The notes beneath the pieces are model-generated. The model saw nothing but the letters and a program-made list of their open reading frames with translations, was not told the DNA's origin and did no database searches. This document shows positions 38,620-48,938 of a stretch of DNA of 64,000 nt, piece after piece. How positions within the stretch are numbered: the stretch's first letter is position 1; each line of letters begins with the position of its first letter. The stretch is from Thiobacillus sp. (GTDB lineage Bacteria > Pseudomonadota > Gammaproteobacteria > Burkholderiales > Thiobacillaceae), in NCBI GenBank assembly GCA_016124745.1, contig WGNC01000018.1, forward strand, positions 62,001 through 126,000, read 5' to 3'. A program made the translations under genes and the position numbers.

Positions 38620-39689
38620 CCCTGCTTGCCCGCTATCTGTCGGGTCAGGTGCTGGCCGCATCAGGGTTCGTGCTGCTGGCGCTGCTGGTGCTGTTTGCTT
38701 TCTTCGACATCATTCAGGAGCTCGGGGGCATATGGCGCAACAACTATGGCCTGGCACAGGCGGCTGTGGTGGTGGCGCTGAACATACCCGGGCACCTGTA
38801 TGAAATTCTGCCGGTTGCCGCGCTGATCGGTACGCTGTTCGCGTTGTCCCGCCTGGTGGTCAACTCCGAATATGCCGTGATGCGGGTATCGGGACTGTCC
38901 ACCTGGCGCGTGGCGGGTTATCTCGGCGCGATGGGTGTCCTGATATCGTTGCTGGTACTGCTTCTGGGGGAATATGTCGCGCCGTGGTCCGAACAGGCAG
39001 CGCAACGGTACAAGCTGTCGGTGACCCATTCGGTGGTGGCGCAGCAGTTTCGCTCCGGCTTGTGGGTCAAGGACGGCACCACCTTTATCAACGTGCGTGA
39101 GGTGATGCCCGACAGCACCCTGCGCGGCATCGAAATTTACGGTTTCGATGCCGACGGCAGTCTCGGCTGGATTCGTGCCGCCGAGTCCGCCAACTGGCGC
39201 CGTGACAAGGCATGGGATCTGTATCAGGTGATGGAGACGCATTTCAGCGCTGACGGCATCCATGCCACCCACATCGAACGCCAGGAGTGGCGATCCGTTC
39301 TTACCCCGGACATCCTCGGCGTGCTGCTGATCGCGCCGGAAAAAATGTCGGCGCGAACCCTCTGGCGCTATGTCTCGCATCTCAAGGAAAACCGGCAGAA
39401 GGCAACGCGCTACGAGCTCGCCATGTGGTCGAAGTTCATCAGCCCGTTCGTCATCCCGATCATGATGCTGATCGCCATGCCTTTTGCAATCCAGGGTCCG
39501 CGCGCTGCAGGAACCAGCAGCAAGATATTCTTCGGCATCATGGCCGGGCTTGGCTTTCATTTGCTGAGCAGGCTGTTCGGCCATCTGGGGCTGCTGAATG
39601 ACTGGCCGGTCGCGGTGGTGTCCTTCCTGCCCCTGCTGATTTTCCTCGCTATTGCACTGGCAGGCATCCGGTGGATGGAACGACGCTAG
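38616..39689 (+). CDS. lptG: LPS export permease LptG
   Basis: Partner of LptF with the same six-helix plus periplasmic jellyroll architecture, 357 residues. The ATG at 38616 has GGAGA six bases upstream and overlaps the lptF stop; the ATG at 38604 is less likely. The 3' end overlaps the DUF455 gene by 19 bases. Confidence 0.96.
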   Translation: MTLLARYLSGQVLAASGFVLLALLVLFAFFDIIQELGGIWRNNYGLAQAAVVVALNIPGHLYEILPVAALIGTLFALSRLVVNSEYAVMRVSGLSTWRVAGYLGAMGVLISLLVLLLGEYVAPWSEQAAQRYKLSVTHSVVAQQFRSGLWVKDGTTFINVREVMPDSTLRGIEIYGFDADGSLGWIRAAESANWRRDKAWDLYQVMETHFSADGIHATHIERQEWRSVLTPDILGVLLIAPEKMSARTLWRYVSHLKENRQKATRYELAMWSKFISPFVIPIMMLIAMPFAIQGPRAAGTSSKIFFGIMAGLGFHLLSRLFGHLGLLNDWPVAVVSFLPLLIFLAIALAGIRWMERR

Positions 39690-40489
39690 ACGCGTTGCCC
39701 TCCCGGCTGGCCGCCTGTCTGCATGCCCGCTTGCCGGCGGACAAGGTGGCTTGCGTGCATGCATTGTGGACAGACTGGCAGGCCGGACGCGTGAATCCCG
39801 GAACCGCCGTGGCGCGCGCGCCCATCGACCAGCCAGGGTGTCCGGAGAGACCACCGCTGGTCGCGCCGCAGAAGGTGCCGCGGCGACGCGCCGACACGGT
39901 GACCGGTCGTGCCGCACTCGTACACGCGCTCGCTCATATCGAATTCAATGCCATCAACCTGGCGCTCGATGCCGCGCACCGGTTTGCCGGCATGCCATCC
40001 CCGTATTATGCCGATTGGCTACAAGTGGCGGATGAAGAAGCGCGGCATTTCGACTTGCTGAACGCGCACCTGGCGACACTCGGCCATGTGTATGGGGATT
40101 TCCCTGCGCACCAGGGGCTGTGGGACATGGCGCTGAAAACGGCGCACGATCCGCTGGCGCGCATGGCTCTGGTGCCGCGGGTGCTCGAAGCACGCGGACT
40201 CGATGCTACACCGCTCATCGTCGCCAAGCTGAAGGCCGCCAAGGACCGGCGCATGATCGAGATTCTGTCCGTTATCGAGCGCGACGAAATCGGTCATGTC
40301 GCTACCGGCAGTCGCTGGTTCGGCTCGCTGTGTGCGGCACGTGGTCTCGAACCCGAGTCGACGTTTCGCCAGTTGCTGGACGCGTACGACGCGCCGCCGC
40401 TGAAGCCACCGTTCAATCTGGCGGCGCGGCGTGCGGCCGGGTTCAGTGAGCCGGAACTGGCCTGGCTGAGCACGCTGCAGCGTTCATAG
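39671..40489 (+). CDS. DUF455 ferritin-like protein
   Basis: A 272-residue helical protein with ferritin-type iron-binding patterns: ALVHALAHIEFNAINLALD, VADEEARHFDLL and VIERDEIGHV give the expected Glu/His ligands of a di-iron site. Members have been linked to tRNA modification and to general ferritin-like oxidase activity, without certainty. It starts with a GTG inside the end of lptG, so it is likely co-transcribed. Its end overlaps the convergent neighbour by six bases. Confidence 0.88.
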   Translation: MDGTTLDALPSRLAACLHARLPADKVACVHALWTDWQAGRVNPGTAVARAPIDQPGCPERPPLVAPQKVPRRRADTVTGRAALVHALAHIEFNAINLALDAAHRFAGMPSPYYADWLQVADEEARHFDLLNAHLATLGHVYGDFPAHQGLWDMALKTAHDPLARMALVPRVLEARGLDATPLIVAKLKAAKDRRMIEILSVIERDEIGHVATGSRWFGSLCAARGLEPESTFRQLLDAYDAPPLKPPFNLAARRAAGFSEPELAWLSTLQRS

Positions 40490-40954
40490 GCCCAGCGTCG
40501 TCGCCGACACGCTGGCCTGCGAACGCTGCCACATCGCCTCGAAGCTCTGCTGCAGCGGAATGACGTCGTGCGGGGCATCCAGATGGAGCGTGCCGTGCTC
40601 GGCTGCCTTGTCCGCGCGCAGCATGACGCCGTGGCGATCTGCCAGCACAAATGCCAGGTCGGGGCGCGGGGCGGCGGGATCGGCCTGGCGAATTTCGATG
40701 ACATGACCAAAGTCGCGCACCAGTTGCAGCAGGCGCGGGTGGTCGCGGGCGACATGACGGATATCGTCGAGCAGCAGTTCGATGCGGTGCCCGCCTCCTG
40801 CCACGCAAATGGCGCGCAGGCTTGCGTGACGCGGCGAATGGTCGATATCGAAGCGACTGAGGTCATGGTCATAAAGACGCAATTGACGCTGCGTGTGGGC
40901 TAGCAACGTATCGAAGGCCACGTGAAATTCAGAAGGGGTTTCAAACACAGTCAT
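40484..40954 (-). CDS. Unknown protein coupled to the RoxA-like gene
   Basis: A 156-residue soluble protein: TPSEFHVAFDTLLAHTQRQL at the start, a central segment with alternating strands and helices, and a C-terminal SFEAMWQRSQ. The ATG at 40954 overlaps the stop of the cupin gene (ATGA), so it is translated with it. I do not recognise a characterised family; conserved Asp and His residues in LYDHDLSRFDIDHSPRH suggest a possible active site, but this is speculative. Confidence 0.7.
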   Translation of the reverse strand: MTVFETPSEFHVAFDTLLAHTQRQLRLYDHDLSRFDIDHSPRHASLRAICVAGGGHRIELLLDDIRHVARDHPRLLQLVRDFGHVIEIRQADPAAPRPDLAFVLADRHGVMLRADKAAEHGTLHLDAPHDVIPLQQSFEAMWQRSQASVSATTLGL

Positions 40955-42069
40955 GGGATATCGACCTCCAGCCATCCGGCTTGGTACCAGTCATAAAGAC
41001 GCCCGCGCAGCCCGGCGGGCAACGGCGGAGAAAGACGGCGCTGATCGCCCAACTGCTGCAAGGCAGGGGTTTCGTCCGCTGCCGGCGTGAAGGCTTCGCC
41101 GTTGATGAAAAAGCGCCCCCCGGTAAACAGTAGTCGCGATTTGGGATCGAGCGCTACGCCAAACCTGTCCGCCTGCTTGCCGAAGGCTGCGCGACTGAGC
41201 GGGCTATCGGGCGCGTCAAAAAACACGTTCGGTTTGGGGTCGGACAGATAGCATCCGGCAAACTCGGCGATGTCGGGCCTGGTCCACTTGATACGGGCGA
41301 TCATGCCTTCGATCTGGTTCAGCATTGCCCGGCTGATCTCGCCGGGGTGGGTTTGCAGGCGCAGATCGGGGTCGGCATAACGGCCCTCGAGCGTAAGCGT
41401 GTCCTGCAGATGCATCAGGAAACCATGTGCCAGTTCCTCGGCCGTGGGGGCGCGGAAGCCGATCGAGTAGGTCATGCAGGCATCCTCGGCCACGCCATAA
41501 TGCGCGACATGCGGCGGCAGATAGAGCATGTCGCCGGGGCCGAGCAGCCACTCGTCCTCGGCCTCGAACCGGCGCAGGATTTTCATGGGCGCGTCGTCCA
41601 GCAGCGCCAGGTCGGTTTGCGTGCTGATCTGCCAGCGGCGATGCCCCTGTCCCTGCAGCAGGAAGACGTCATACGAGTCGAAATGCGGCCCCACGCTGCC
41701 GCCCGGCACGGCGTAGCTCGCCATCAGGTCGTCAAGGCGGGCATGCGGAATGAAATTGAATCGCGCCAGCAGGGCGTCCGCTGCGGGCAGCACATGATTG
41801 AGCGATTGCACCAGCAGCGTCCATGCGGTCTTTGGCAGGCGTTTGAACTCGCTTTTCCTGAACGGGCCGTGGTCAAGCTGCCAATGAGTGCCGCTTCCCT
41901 GAATCAGACGCGACTCGACATCGTTGCGACCCGCCAGGTGCAGCATGTCGTCTGGCGACAGCAGGCCGGTGAAGCCGGGGACGGCATTGCGGATCAGCAG
42001 CGGACGCTTGTGCCAGACATCGCGCAGGAAACGAGTGGGGCTCAAGCCGCCGAGCAAGGTATTGTTCAT
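40951..42069 (-). CDS. RoxA/YcfD-like JmjC-type ribosomal oxygenase
   Basis: Fe(II)/2-oxoglutarate oxygenases of this family hydroxylate an arginine of ribosomal protein L16. The 372-residue protein has the facial-triad HxD in GPHFDSYD (His129, Asp131) and a distal His in LPPHVAHYG (His187 or His190), then a winged-helix-like C-terminal domain. The N-terminus (GGLSPTRFLRDVWHKRPLLI) is family-like. Divergent from the peroxiredoxin gene. Confidence 0.9.
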   Translation of the reverse strand: MNNTLLGGLSPTRFLRDVWHKRPLLIRNAVPGFTGLLSPDDMLHLAGRNDVESRLIQGSGTHWQLDHGPFRKSEFKRLPKTAWTLLVQSLNHVLPAADALLARFNFIPHARLDDLMASYAVPGGSVGPHFDSYDVFLLQGQGHRRWQISTQTDLALLDDAPMKILRRFEAEDEWLLGPGDMLYLPPHVAHYGVAEDACMTYSIGFRAPTAEELAHGFLMHLQDTLTLEGRYADPDLRLQTHPGEISRAMLNQIEGMIARIKWTRPDIAEFAGCYLSDPKPNVFFDAPDSPLSRAAFGKQADRFGVALDPKSRLLFTGGRFFINGEAFTPAADETPALQQLGDQRRLSPPLPAGLRGRLYDWYQAGWLEVDIP

Positions 42070-42144
42070 AAAAATAATTATAACGATGCGGCCGGAGTTG
42101 CCCTGTTAGAATGTGCGCAAAAAAGTCACGTTGCGGAGTCAAAA

Positions 42145-42609
42145 ATGCTGAAAGCTGGGGATCGCGCGCCGGATTTTTCCAACCCGGATGCGGACATGAA
42201 TTTCATTGAATTGTCCCAGTTTCGGGGCAAGATACTCGTGCTGTATTTCTATGTGCGAGACGATACGCCGGGATGCACGACCGAGGCGATCGAGTTTTCG
42301 GAACTGGAAAGCGAGTTCGCGAAACTGGGCGCTGCGGTTGCCGGGGTGTCGCGCGACGACTGTATCAAGCATGGCGAGTTTCGCGACAAGCATGGCATCA
42401 GCGTGCCGCTCCTGGCCGACAAGGAGCAGATCACCTGCAAGGCCTATCATGTGCTGCAGGACAAGGAGGTGGACGGCGTCATGCGCAAGAGCGTCATTAG
42501 ATCCACTTTCATCATCGACAAAAAGGGCATCATCCGTCATGCACTTTACGGCGTTTCCAGCCGTGGCCACGCGGAGGAAGTGCTTCAACTGGTAAAGGAA
42601 CTCAATTGA
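42145..42609 (+). CDS. bcp: Bcp/PrxQ-type peroxiredoxin
   Basis: Thiol peroxidase of 154 residues. The peroxidatic Cys44 is in TPGCTTE. The resolving cysteine found five residues later in E. coli Bcp is replaced (TTEAI), so it may act as a one-Cys enzyme or use another cysteine (SRDDC, ITCKAY). GGAG lies seven bases before the ATG. Next gene slyD overlaps its stop. Confidence 0.93.
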   Translation: MLKAGDRAPDFSNPDADMNFIELSQFRGKILVLYFYVRDDTPGCTTEAIEFSELESEFAKLGAAVAGVSRDDCIKHGEFRDKHGISVPLLADKEQITCKAYHVLQDKEVDGVMRKSVIRSTFIIDKKGIIRHALYGVSSRGHAEEVLQLVKELN

Positions 42610-43088
42610 ACATTTGCAAGGACACTGTCGTCACCATCACCTATGTCGTCCGGGACCTGGAGGGCAAGTTGCTGGAGGAAAGCGACGAAGCGGTCAGCTA
42701 CCTGCATGGCGGATACGACAACATATTCCCGCTGGTGGAACAGGCGCTGGAGGGCAAGGCTGTGGGCGACACGGTCGACCTCAAGCTGCAGCCTGCGGAC
42801 GCTTTCGGCGAGTTCGATGAAGAACTGGTGCGTCTGGAGCCGCGCGAGTCCTTTCCGCCCGAGATTGAAATCGGCATGCAGTTCGTCGGCTCACCGCTCG
42901 ACGGCAGCGAGGAAATGCTCTACACCGTGACCGACATCTCCGAAGAAAAGGTGGTGGTGGACGGCAACCACCCCTATGCCGGCCAGGCGGTGCATTTTCA
43001 ATGCGCGGTCGCCGAAGTGCGGCCGGCAACGGCGGACGAGGTGTCGCATCGCCACGCCCACGGTGCCCATGGCCATCATCATCACTGA
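42606..43088 (+). CDS. slyD: SlyD-type FKBP peptidyl-prolyl isomerase
   Basis: A 160-residue FKBP with inserted-in-flap domain, and a metal-binding His-rich tail (HRHAHGAHGHHHH) as in SlyD, which delivers nickel and assists folding. The listed start is TTG at 42606 overlapping the bcp stop (MNICKDTVVTITY). A short hairpin ACGCCC/GGGCGT (43089-43112) follows the stop. Confidence 0.92.
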   Translation: MNICKDTVVTITYVVRDLEGKLLEESDEAVSYLHGGYDNIFPLVEQALEGKAVGDTVDLKLQPADAFGEFDEELVRLEPRESFPPEIEIGMQFVGSPLDGSEEMLYTVTDISEEKVVVDGNHPYAGQAVHFQCAVAEVRPATADEVSHRHAHGAHGHHHH

Positions 43089-43166
43089 ACGCCCTGCTGC
43101 TGAACCGGGCGTCAGATTGCATCGGGCTGTTAGAATTCCCAGCTAACCTGTTTCTTTGACTGTTTG

Positions 43167-44135
43167 ATGAAAACAACCTTCCTCGACTTTGAGCAGCCGA
43201 TCGCCGAGCTTGAAGCCAAGATCGAAGAGCTGCGCTTTGTGCAGGACGACTCCGCGCTGGACATCTCGGAGGAAATCCGCCGCCTGCAAAAAAAGAGTCA
43301 GTCGCTGACCAAGGATATCTACGCCAAGCTGAACGCCTGGCAGGTCTCACAGGTGGCGCGTCATCCGCAGCGACCGTATACCCTCGATTACGTGCAGGGG
43401 CTGTTCACCGACTTCGCAGAGCTGCATGGCGATCGCGCCTATGCCGACGATGCCGCGATTGTCGGGGGCATGGCGCGCTTCAATGGCGAGCCGGTGATGG
43501 TGATCGGCCATCAGAAGGGTCGCGACACCAAGGAAAAGATCTACCGCAACTTCGGCATGCCGCGTCCCGAGGGCTACCGCAAGGCGCTGCGGCTGATGCG
43601 TCTGGCGGAAAAATTCAGGATGCCGATTTTCACCTTCATCGACACGCCGGGCGCCTATCCGGGCATCGGCGCCGAGGAACGCGGCCAGTCGGAAGCCATC
43701 GCCCGCAATTTGTACGTGATGGCCGAATTGAATACCCCGATCATATGCAGCATCGTGGGTGAGGGTGGCTCGGGCGGCGCGCTGGCCATCGGTGTCGGTG
43801 ACCGCACTTTGATTCTGCAGTATTCAACCTATTCGGTGATCTCGCCCGAGGGCTGCGCCTCGATCCTGTGGAAGAGCGCCGACAAGGCCTCGGTCGCAGC
43901 GGAGACGCTGGCCATCACTGCCGACCGCCTCAAGGCCAACGGTCTGGTCGACCGCGTCGTCGATGAGCCACTCGGCGGAGCGCATCGCGACTGGGATGCC
44001 ATGTTCCAGTCGATGCGTCGTACGCTGGCCGACACGCTCGCCGAGTTGCGCAAACAGCCGCCCAACACGCTGCTTGATACGCGTTACCAGCGCCTGCGCG
44101 CGTATGGCAGCTTCAAGGAAACGCCTGTCAAGTAA
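43167..44135 (+). CDS. accA: Acetyl-CoA carboxylase carboxyltransferase subunit alpha
   Basis: First committed step of fatty acid synthesis, with AccD. The 322-residue protein (E. coli 319) starts [20 protein letters not shown] and contains [41 protein letters not shown] and [12 protein letters not shown]. The ATG at 43167 directly follows a TTG in frame. tilS begins inside its end. Confidence 0.98.
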   Translation: MKTTFLDFEQPIAELEAKIEELRFVQDDSALDISEEIRRLQKKSQSLTKDIYAKLNAWQVSQVARHPQRPYTLDYVQGLFTDFAELHGDRAYADDAAIVGGMARFNGEPVMVIGHQKGRDTKEKIYRNFGMPRPEGYRKALRLMRLAEKFRMPIFTFIDTPGAYPGIGAEERGQSEAIARNLYVMAELNTPIICSIVGEGGSGGALAIGVGDRTLILQYSTYSVISPEGCASILWKSADKASVAAETLAITADRLKANGLVDRVVDEPLGGAHRDWDAMFQSMRRTLADTLAELRKQPPNTLLDTRYQRLRAYGSFKETPVK

Positions 44136-45447
44136 GCCCGTCGTCGGTGTGGTGGCGGACAGTCTGTCGCGTCACGTTCCCCCACATGCCCGCCTGGTGC
44201 TCGCCTTGTCGGGAGGAATCGACTCCGTTGTCCTGTTGCACGCACTGTGTGCGCTGCGTGAAGAACATCCTTTCGAAATGCAAGCACTTCACGTCCACCA
44301 CGGATTGTCATCCCAGGCGGATAACTGGGCCGAGTTTTGTGCTCGATTGTGTGAAACGCATGCGGTCGAACTGGGCATTCATCGCGTGCAGATTGCGGAC
44401 GCCGATCCTGCCGGTATCGAAGCGGCGGCGCGCCGGGCGCGCCTGCAGGTTTTTTCCGCCCTGGACGCGGATTTCATCCTGACGGCCCACCAGCAGGACG
44501 ATCAGGCTGAGACGCTTTTGCTGCAGCTGCTGCGCGGCGCAGGTCCGAAGGGAATGGCAGCGATGCCCGAATTGCAGCGCCAGCCTGGCTGGCGGGCTGC
44601 ACATTTGCGACCGCTGCTGGGTGTGCCACGCGCAGCCATCGAGGATCATGCCATGACGCACACACTCGCCTGGGTCGAGGACGGCAGCAATCAGGATGTC
44701 CGCTTCCGGCGCAATGCGTTGCGCCAGCAGGTGATGCCACTATTGCATGCCCACTTTCCCGGAGCCTCTTCCACCCTCGCGCGTGCCGCGTCGCTGCAGG
44801 CTGAGGCAGCTGGATTGCTCGATGATCTGGCGCATCTCGATGCGGCCGAAGCCATTTCGGCTGATCGGCTCGACTGCTCCGTGCTGGAGGCGTTATCGCT
44901 TCCACGTGCGCGAAATATCCTGCGCCACTTCATCGAATTGCAGGGGCATCCCATGCCCAGCGCACGGCGTCTGAACGAGGCGCTGCGGCAGGTGCGCGAG
45001 GCGCGGCATGATGCGGCAGTGAGTCTCGGGCTGGGGGGCGTCAACCTCGTTCGTTTTCGAGGTGGCGTCTACCTGGCCCCCTGTGCGCCGGCCCGGTCGG
45101 AACCGGTGCGCTGGCGCGGCGAAACACGCCTGGAGGTGCCGGGTGCAGGCGTGGCGGTGCAACTCGATGAGGTGGTTGGCGCGGGTCTCAAGCGGACTGT
45201 GCTGGAATCCGCGACCGTCACGCTTGGCGTCCGGCAGGGCGGTGAACGCCTGCGCCTGCATGCGGGCGGGCCGCACCGAAGCCTGAAAAACCTGATGCAG
45301 GAACAGGACATCCCGCCCTGGCAGCGCCAACGCCTACCCTTGTTGTGGTGTGACGGCCAGCTCGTGTGGGCAGCGGGGATCGGGCTGGATGCCGACGCGC
45401 TGGCCGCGCCGGGTGAGGCGGGTGTACTGCCACGTATAGTGACGTGA
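44104..45447 (+). CDS. tilS: tRNA(Ile)-lysidine synthase
   Basis: Modifies C34 of tRNA-Ile(CAU) to lysidine, switching its decoding. The ATP pyrophosphatase motif SGGIDS is at 36-41, with [12 protein letters not shown] and later [10 protein letters not shown]-terminal domain with GGERLRLH and [18 protein letters not shown] completes it. The ATG at 44104 overlaps accA by 32 bases and has no clear ribosome binding site; a GTG about 15 codons later is another option. Order accA-tilS is common in Betaproteobacteria. Confidence 0.93.
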   Translation: MAASRKRLSSKPVVGVVADSLSRHVPPHARLVLALSGGIDSVVLLHALCALREEHPFEMQALHVHHGLSSQADNWAEFCARLCETHAVELGIHRVQIADADPAGIEAAARRARLQVFSALDADFILTAHQQDDQAETLLLQLLRGAGPKGMAAMPELQRQPGWRAAHLRPLLGVPRAAIEDHAMTHTLAWVEDGSNQDVRFRRNALRQQVMPLLHAHFPGASSTLARAASLQAEAAGLLDDLAHLDAAEAISADRLDCSVLEALSLPRARNILRHFIELQGHPMPSARRLNEALRQVREARHDAAVSLGLGGVNLVRFRGGVYLAPCAPARSEPVRWRGETRLEVPGAGVAVQLDEVVGAGLKRTVLESATVTLGVRQGGERLRLHAGGPHRSLKNLMQEQDIPPWQRQRLPLLWCDGQLVWAAGIGLDADALAAPGEAGVLPRIVT

Positions 45448-45749
45448 GTGCACCCGAAGCCCCTGGCGGCATCCCAACCCGGAACGGCGTGTCCGGCGCT
45501 CGTTGAGTGTGTCGCCGCGGGAGTCTTTCGTGTCCTCGGCCGCAAGTACGCGCGCAATAGCATCGTTGGCCGGTTGATGGATTTCGACGTCCGATGCATG
45601 GAATTGCTTCCCGTGGCCGCCTCTGACTGAAGCGAACGGTCCAGCACGGCATTCCAAGCAGCAAGACAGACCGGGCTGCGACATGTTATTCTATACGGCT
45701 GATTTTCATCATGAATTTTTCCGTTTTCTCAATTATCTGGAGCATCAAA
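45448..45749. other. Intergenic region between tilS and ndk
   Basis: About 300 bases. A 60-codon frame starting with GTG directly after the tilS stop has no ribosome binding site or recognisable product, and an antisense frame is equally unconvincing. An AT-rich stretch near 45680-45740 (TATTCTATACGG and following) probably contains the ndk promoter. No terminator hairpin is clear. Confidence 0.45.
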
Positions 45750-46178
45750 ATGGCTGTTCAGCGCACCTTTTCCATCATTAAACCCGATGCCGTCGCCAAG
45801 AACGTGATCGGCAAGATCGTCAGCCGCTTCGAAAGCAACGGCCTCAAGGTGGTTGCTTCCAAAATGAAGCACCTGTCGCGTCAGGAAGCCGAAGGCTTTT
45901 ACGCGGTGCACAAGGATCGCCCGTTCTTCAAGGATCTGGTCGAATTCATGATTTCCGGTCCGGTGGTGGTGCAGGTGCTCGAAGGTGAGGACGCGATTGC
46001 CAAGAACCGTGCGCTGATGGGCGCGACCGATCCGAAGAAGGCCGAACCCGGCACCATTCGCGCCGACTTCGCCGAGAGCATCGACGCCAACGCCGTGCAT
46101 GGTTCCGACGCCCCGGAAACGGCTGCGATCGAGATCGCCTTCTTCTTCCCCGCCAGCGAAGTCTACGCAGGCCGCTGA
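45750..46178 (+). CDS. ndk: Nucleoside diphosphate kinase
   Basis: A 142-residue enzyme that equilibrates nucleoside di- and triphosphates. The catalytic His117 is in NAVHGSD, and the N-terminus [15 protein letters not shown] is typical. GGAG lies eight bases before the ATG. Followed after 12 bases by rlmN in a conserved order. Confidence 0.98.
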   Translation: MAVQRTFSIIKPDAVAKNVIGKIVSRFESNGLKVVASKMKHLSRQEAEGFYAVHKDRPFFKDLVEFMISGPVVVQVLEGEDAIAKNRALMGATDPKKAEPGTIRADFAESIDANAVHGSDAPETAAIEIAFFFPASEVYAGR

Positions 46179-46190
46179 GCCCGACGCAGC

Positions 46191-47351
46191 ATGCCGCAAA
46201 ACCTGCTTGACCTCGATCTCGAAGGACTGACCGCCTGGTTCACTGAACTGGGCGAGAAGCCGTTTCGCGCCAGGCAGGTGTTCCACTGGATTCATCAGTC
46301 CGGAGTGGCCGATTTTGCGCAGATGACCGACATCGCCAAAAGCCTGCGCGAGAAGTTGCAGCAACACGCAATGGTGAAGGCGCCATCGATCAACTACGCG
46401 CATGTCTCGGCGGACGGTACGCGCAAATGGCTGTTCGATGTCGGGCCTGGCGGCGGAGCCGCACACGCCGAGGACGACAGCGGATCCAGCCGTGATCAGG
46501 TCTGGCGAAACGGTGTTGAAACCGTATTCATCCCGGAAGACGATCGCGGCACCCTGTGCGTGTCTTCGCAGGTGGGCTGTGCGCTGGAATGTACCTTCTG
46601 CTCGACCGGGCGGCAGGGCTTCAATCGCAACCTCAGCGTGGCCGAAATCATCGGCCAGTTGTGGGTGGCGCACCACAGCCTGAAAATCGAGCCCAATCGC
46701 ACGACCGGAGAAATGTCCGATCGTCCGGTGACCAACGTGGTGATGATGGGCATGGGCGAGCCGCTGGCGAACTTCGAGAATGTGGTGACCGCACTCGGCA
46801 TCATGCTCGATGATCATGCCTACGGCTTGTCGCGGCGACGGGTGACGGTGTCGACCTCAGGCCTGGTGCCGGCGATGGATCGGCTGGCCGAACGTTGTCC
46901 GGTCGCGCTGGCGGTGAGCCTGCATGCACCGAATGACGCCCTGCGCGACCAGATCGTGCCGATCAACCGAAAATACCCGCTGGCAGACTTGATGGCCGCC
47001 TGCCGCCGTTATCTGGTCCATGCGCCGCGCGATTTCATCACCTTCGAATACGTGATGCTGGCCGGTGTGAACGACCAGCCAGAACATGCGCGCCAGTTGA
47101 TTGAACTCACGCGTGATGTCCCGTGCAAATTCAATCTCATCCCGTTCAATCCGTTTCCGGATTCCGGTTATGAAAAACCACGCGCAGAGGCGATGCGGGT
47201 TTTCCGCCAGATTCTGCAGGACGCGGGCCAAGTCGTCACCACGCGCAAGACGCGAGGCGACGATATCGATGCCGCCTGCGGTCAGTTGGCAGGCAAGGTC
47301 GCAGACAAGAGCGGACGGGTGATGAAAAGACTACACAGGGAGGCAGCGTGA
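46191..47351 (+). CDS. rlmN: Dual-specificity RNA methyltransferase RlmN
   Basis: Radical SAM enzyme that makes m2A2503 in 23S rRNA and m2A37 in tRNA. The 386-residue protein has the cluster motif CALECTFC, the conserved GMGEPL, and the catalytic Cys near the C-terminus ([19 protein letters not shown]). Its stop overlaps the pilW start (GTGA). Confidence 0.97.
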   Translation: MPQNLLDLDLEGLTAWFTELGEKPFRARQVFHWIHQSGVADFAQMTDIAKSLREKLQQHAMVKAPSINYAHVSADGTRKWLFDVGPGGGAAHAEDDSGSSRDQVWRNGVETVFIPEDDRGTLCVSSQVGCALECTFCSTGRQGFNRNLSVAEIIGQLWVAHHSLKIEPNRTTGEMSDRPVTNVVMMGMGEPLANFENVVTALGIMLDDHAYGLSRRRVTVSTSGLVPAMDRLAERCPVALAVSLHAPNDALRDQIVPINRKYPLADLMAACRRYLVHAPRDFITFEYVMLAGVNDQPEHARQLIELTRDVPCKFNLIPFNPFPDSGYEKPRAEAMRVFRQILQDAGQVVTTRKTRGDDIDAACGQLAGKVADKSGRVMKRLHREAA

Positions 47352-48118
47352 AGAAATGGATCGTGTTGGGAGCGGCCTTGCTCGCTGGTTGTGCGGGCGA
47401 GCCCGCCGTTCAGGACAACAAGGCAGCCACTCCTCAGGCCGATAGTGACAGTCTTCAACGCGCGCGCGCCTTCACGAATCTCGCCGGCGCCTATTACGCC
47501 CGTGCGCAGTACAAGATTGCGCTCGATGAACTGCGCAAGGCGATTATCGCCGACAGCCATTACGGTCCGGCCTACGATGTCTATGGCCTCATCTACATGG
47601 ACCTGGAGGAAAACTCGCTGGCCGAGGAAAACTTCCGCCGCGCCATCGAACTGGATCGCAACGATTCCGAAGCGCGCAACAATTACGGCTGGTTTCTCTG
47701 TACCCGTGGCCGCTACCAGGAAGGGCTCGAGCAGTTCAGCGCAGCCCTGCGTAATCCGCTCTATACACGACCTGAACAGGCCATGACCAATGCCGGTCTG
47801 TGCGCCGAGAAAAGCGGCGATTTGATGCTGGCCGAGGCCAATCTGGTTAAATCGCTCAAGCTGCAACCCGACAACCCCAACACGATATTGAAGCTGGCCG
47901 CGCTGAATTTTCGCCAGGACCGGCTGCCGGATGCGCAACGCCTGCTGGAACATTTTGCCGAGCTGGCACCGCCGACGGCGGAAAGCCTGTGGCTGGGGGT
48001 GAGACTGGAGCGCAAGCTGGGCAACCGCTCACAAGAGGCAGCCTATGGACTGCAGCTACGCAAGAATTTCCCCGACTCGAATGAAGCGCGAATGCTGCTG
48101 GCAGGACAGTACGAATGA
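47348..48118 (+). CDS. pilW: Type IV pilus biogenesis lipoprotein PilW (PilF)
   Basis: Outer-membrane lipoprotein with TPR repeats that helps multimerise the secretin PilQ. The lipobox LLAGC gives lipidated Cys15, and about six TPRs fill residues 36-250. The start is a GTG overlapping rlmN. Order rlmN-pilW-rodZ-ispG is conserved in Proteobacteria. Other pil genes are outside the window. Confidence 0.92.
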   Translation: MKKWIVLGAALLAGCAGEPAVQDNKAATPQADSDSLQRARAFTNLAGAYYARAQYKIALDELRKAIIADSHYGPAYDVYGLIYMDLEENSLAEENFRRAIELDRNDSEARNNYGWFLCTRGRYQEGLEQFSAALRNPLYTRPEQAMTNAGLCAEKSGDLMLAEANLVKSLKLQPDNPNTILKLAALNFRQDRLPDAQRLLEHFAELAPPTAESLWLGVRLERKLGNRSQEAAYGLQLRKNFPDSNEARMLLAGQYE

Positions 48119-48921
48119 CCGAAAGCGTGGCTTCCTCGGTCGGGCGGTTGCTGCGTGAGGCCCGCGAAGCGCAGGGCATCACGCTGGAGGAGGTTGCCGG
48201 GCGCCTGCGCCTGATGCATCGCCAGGTCGAGGCGATGGAAACGGATGACTTCGAAAGTCTGGGTCAGCCAGTTTTTGCCCGGGGCTTTGTCAGAAACTAC
48301 GCACGCTTGCTTGGGCTCGAGCCCGAGCCTTTGCTGGCGCGCATGGAAGGGGCGCCTGAAGAGAAGCCCGTGGTCAGCCCCGCCGACTCGCCGCCGCAAC
48401 ATGCCTGGTTGTCTTCGCCCTGGCTGATCTTCATGTTGATTGGCGTGCTGCTGTTGCTGGCGGTGCCCGTGGCCTTGTATTTGTGGCTCAACAGCGGCAC
48501 GGACGACAGCCCGGTCAGTCCGGTGCCCGTTGCGCAATCGCCCAACGTGCCGGCGTCACCTGTCCCGGCGATGCCGGTCCCGTCCGTGCCGCCGGCTTCC
48601 CTGCCGGCGCTTCCTCAGGAAACGGCAACTGCGACCTCTGTCGAACCCGCTGCACCCATGGAGCCGAAGCCTGCCACGGTCAACAGCGTGTTGCACCTGG
48701 AATTCGGTAATGAGTCCTGGACCGAGATTAAGGATGCCAGCGGGCATATGCTGCTGCGTCAACTCAACCCCGCTGGCAGCAGCGTGGATATCGTTGGCCA
48801 TCCCCCGTTCGATGTGGTGATTGGCAATGCTGCCCAGGCACGCATGAGCTACAACGGACGCCCCATAGACCTGAACCCCTTCATCGACGTGACGGTTGCC
48901 CGATTCACGCTCGAGGAATAA
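48115..48921 (+). CDS. rodZ: Cell-shape protein RodZ
   Basis: Bitopic membrane protein linking MreB to the elongasome. N-terminal helix-turn-helix ([20 protein letters not shown]), a transmembrane helix at about residues 102-125, a Pro/Val/Ala-rich linker (about 135-180) and a C-terminal DUF4115 domain. It overlaps pilW by four bases (ATGA) and precedes ispG by 17 bases. Confidence 0.92.
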   Translation: MTESVASSVGRLLREAREAQGITLEEVAGRLRLMHRQVEAMETDDFESLGQPVFARGFVRNYARLLGLEPEPLLARMEGAPEEKPVVSPADSPPQHAWLSSPWLIFMLIGVLLLLAVPVALYLWLNSGTDDSPVSPVPVAQSPNVPASPVPAMPVPSVPPASLPALPQETATATSVEPAAPMEPKPATVNSVLHLEFGNESWTEIKDASGHMLLRQLNPAGSSVDIVGHPPFDVVIGNAAQARMSYNGRPIDLNPFIDVTVARFTLEE

Positions 48922-48938
48922 CCCTCGCTGGAAGCGTG

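Noticed and set aside
43089-43112. Hairpin ACGCCC/GGGCGT after slyD as a terminator
   Set aside because: Only six base pairs, long loop and no T-run; not enough for a terminator call.
45448-45630. 60-codon plus-strand frame with GTG start after tilS
   Set aside because: No ribosome binding site and no recognisable product. An antisense frame of 116 codons (45334-45684) overlaps tilS and is equally unsupported.
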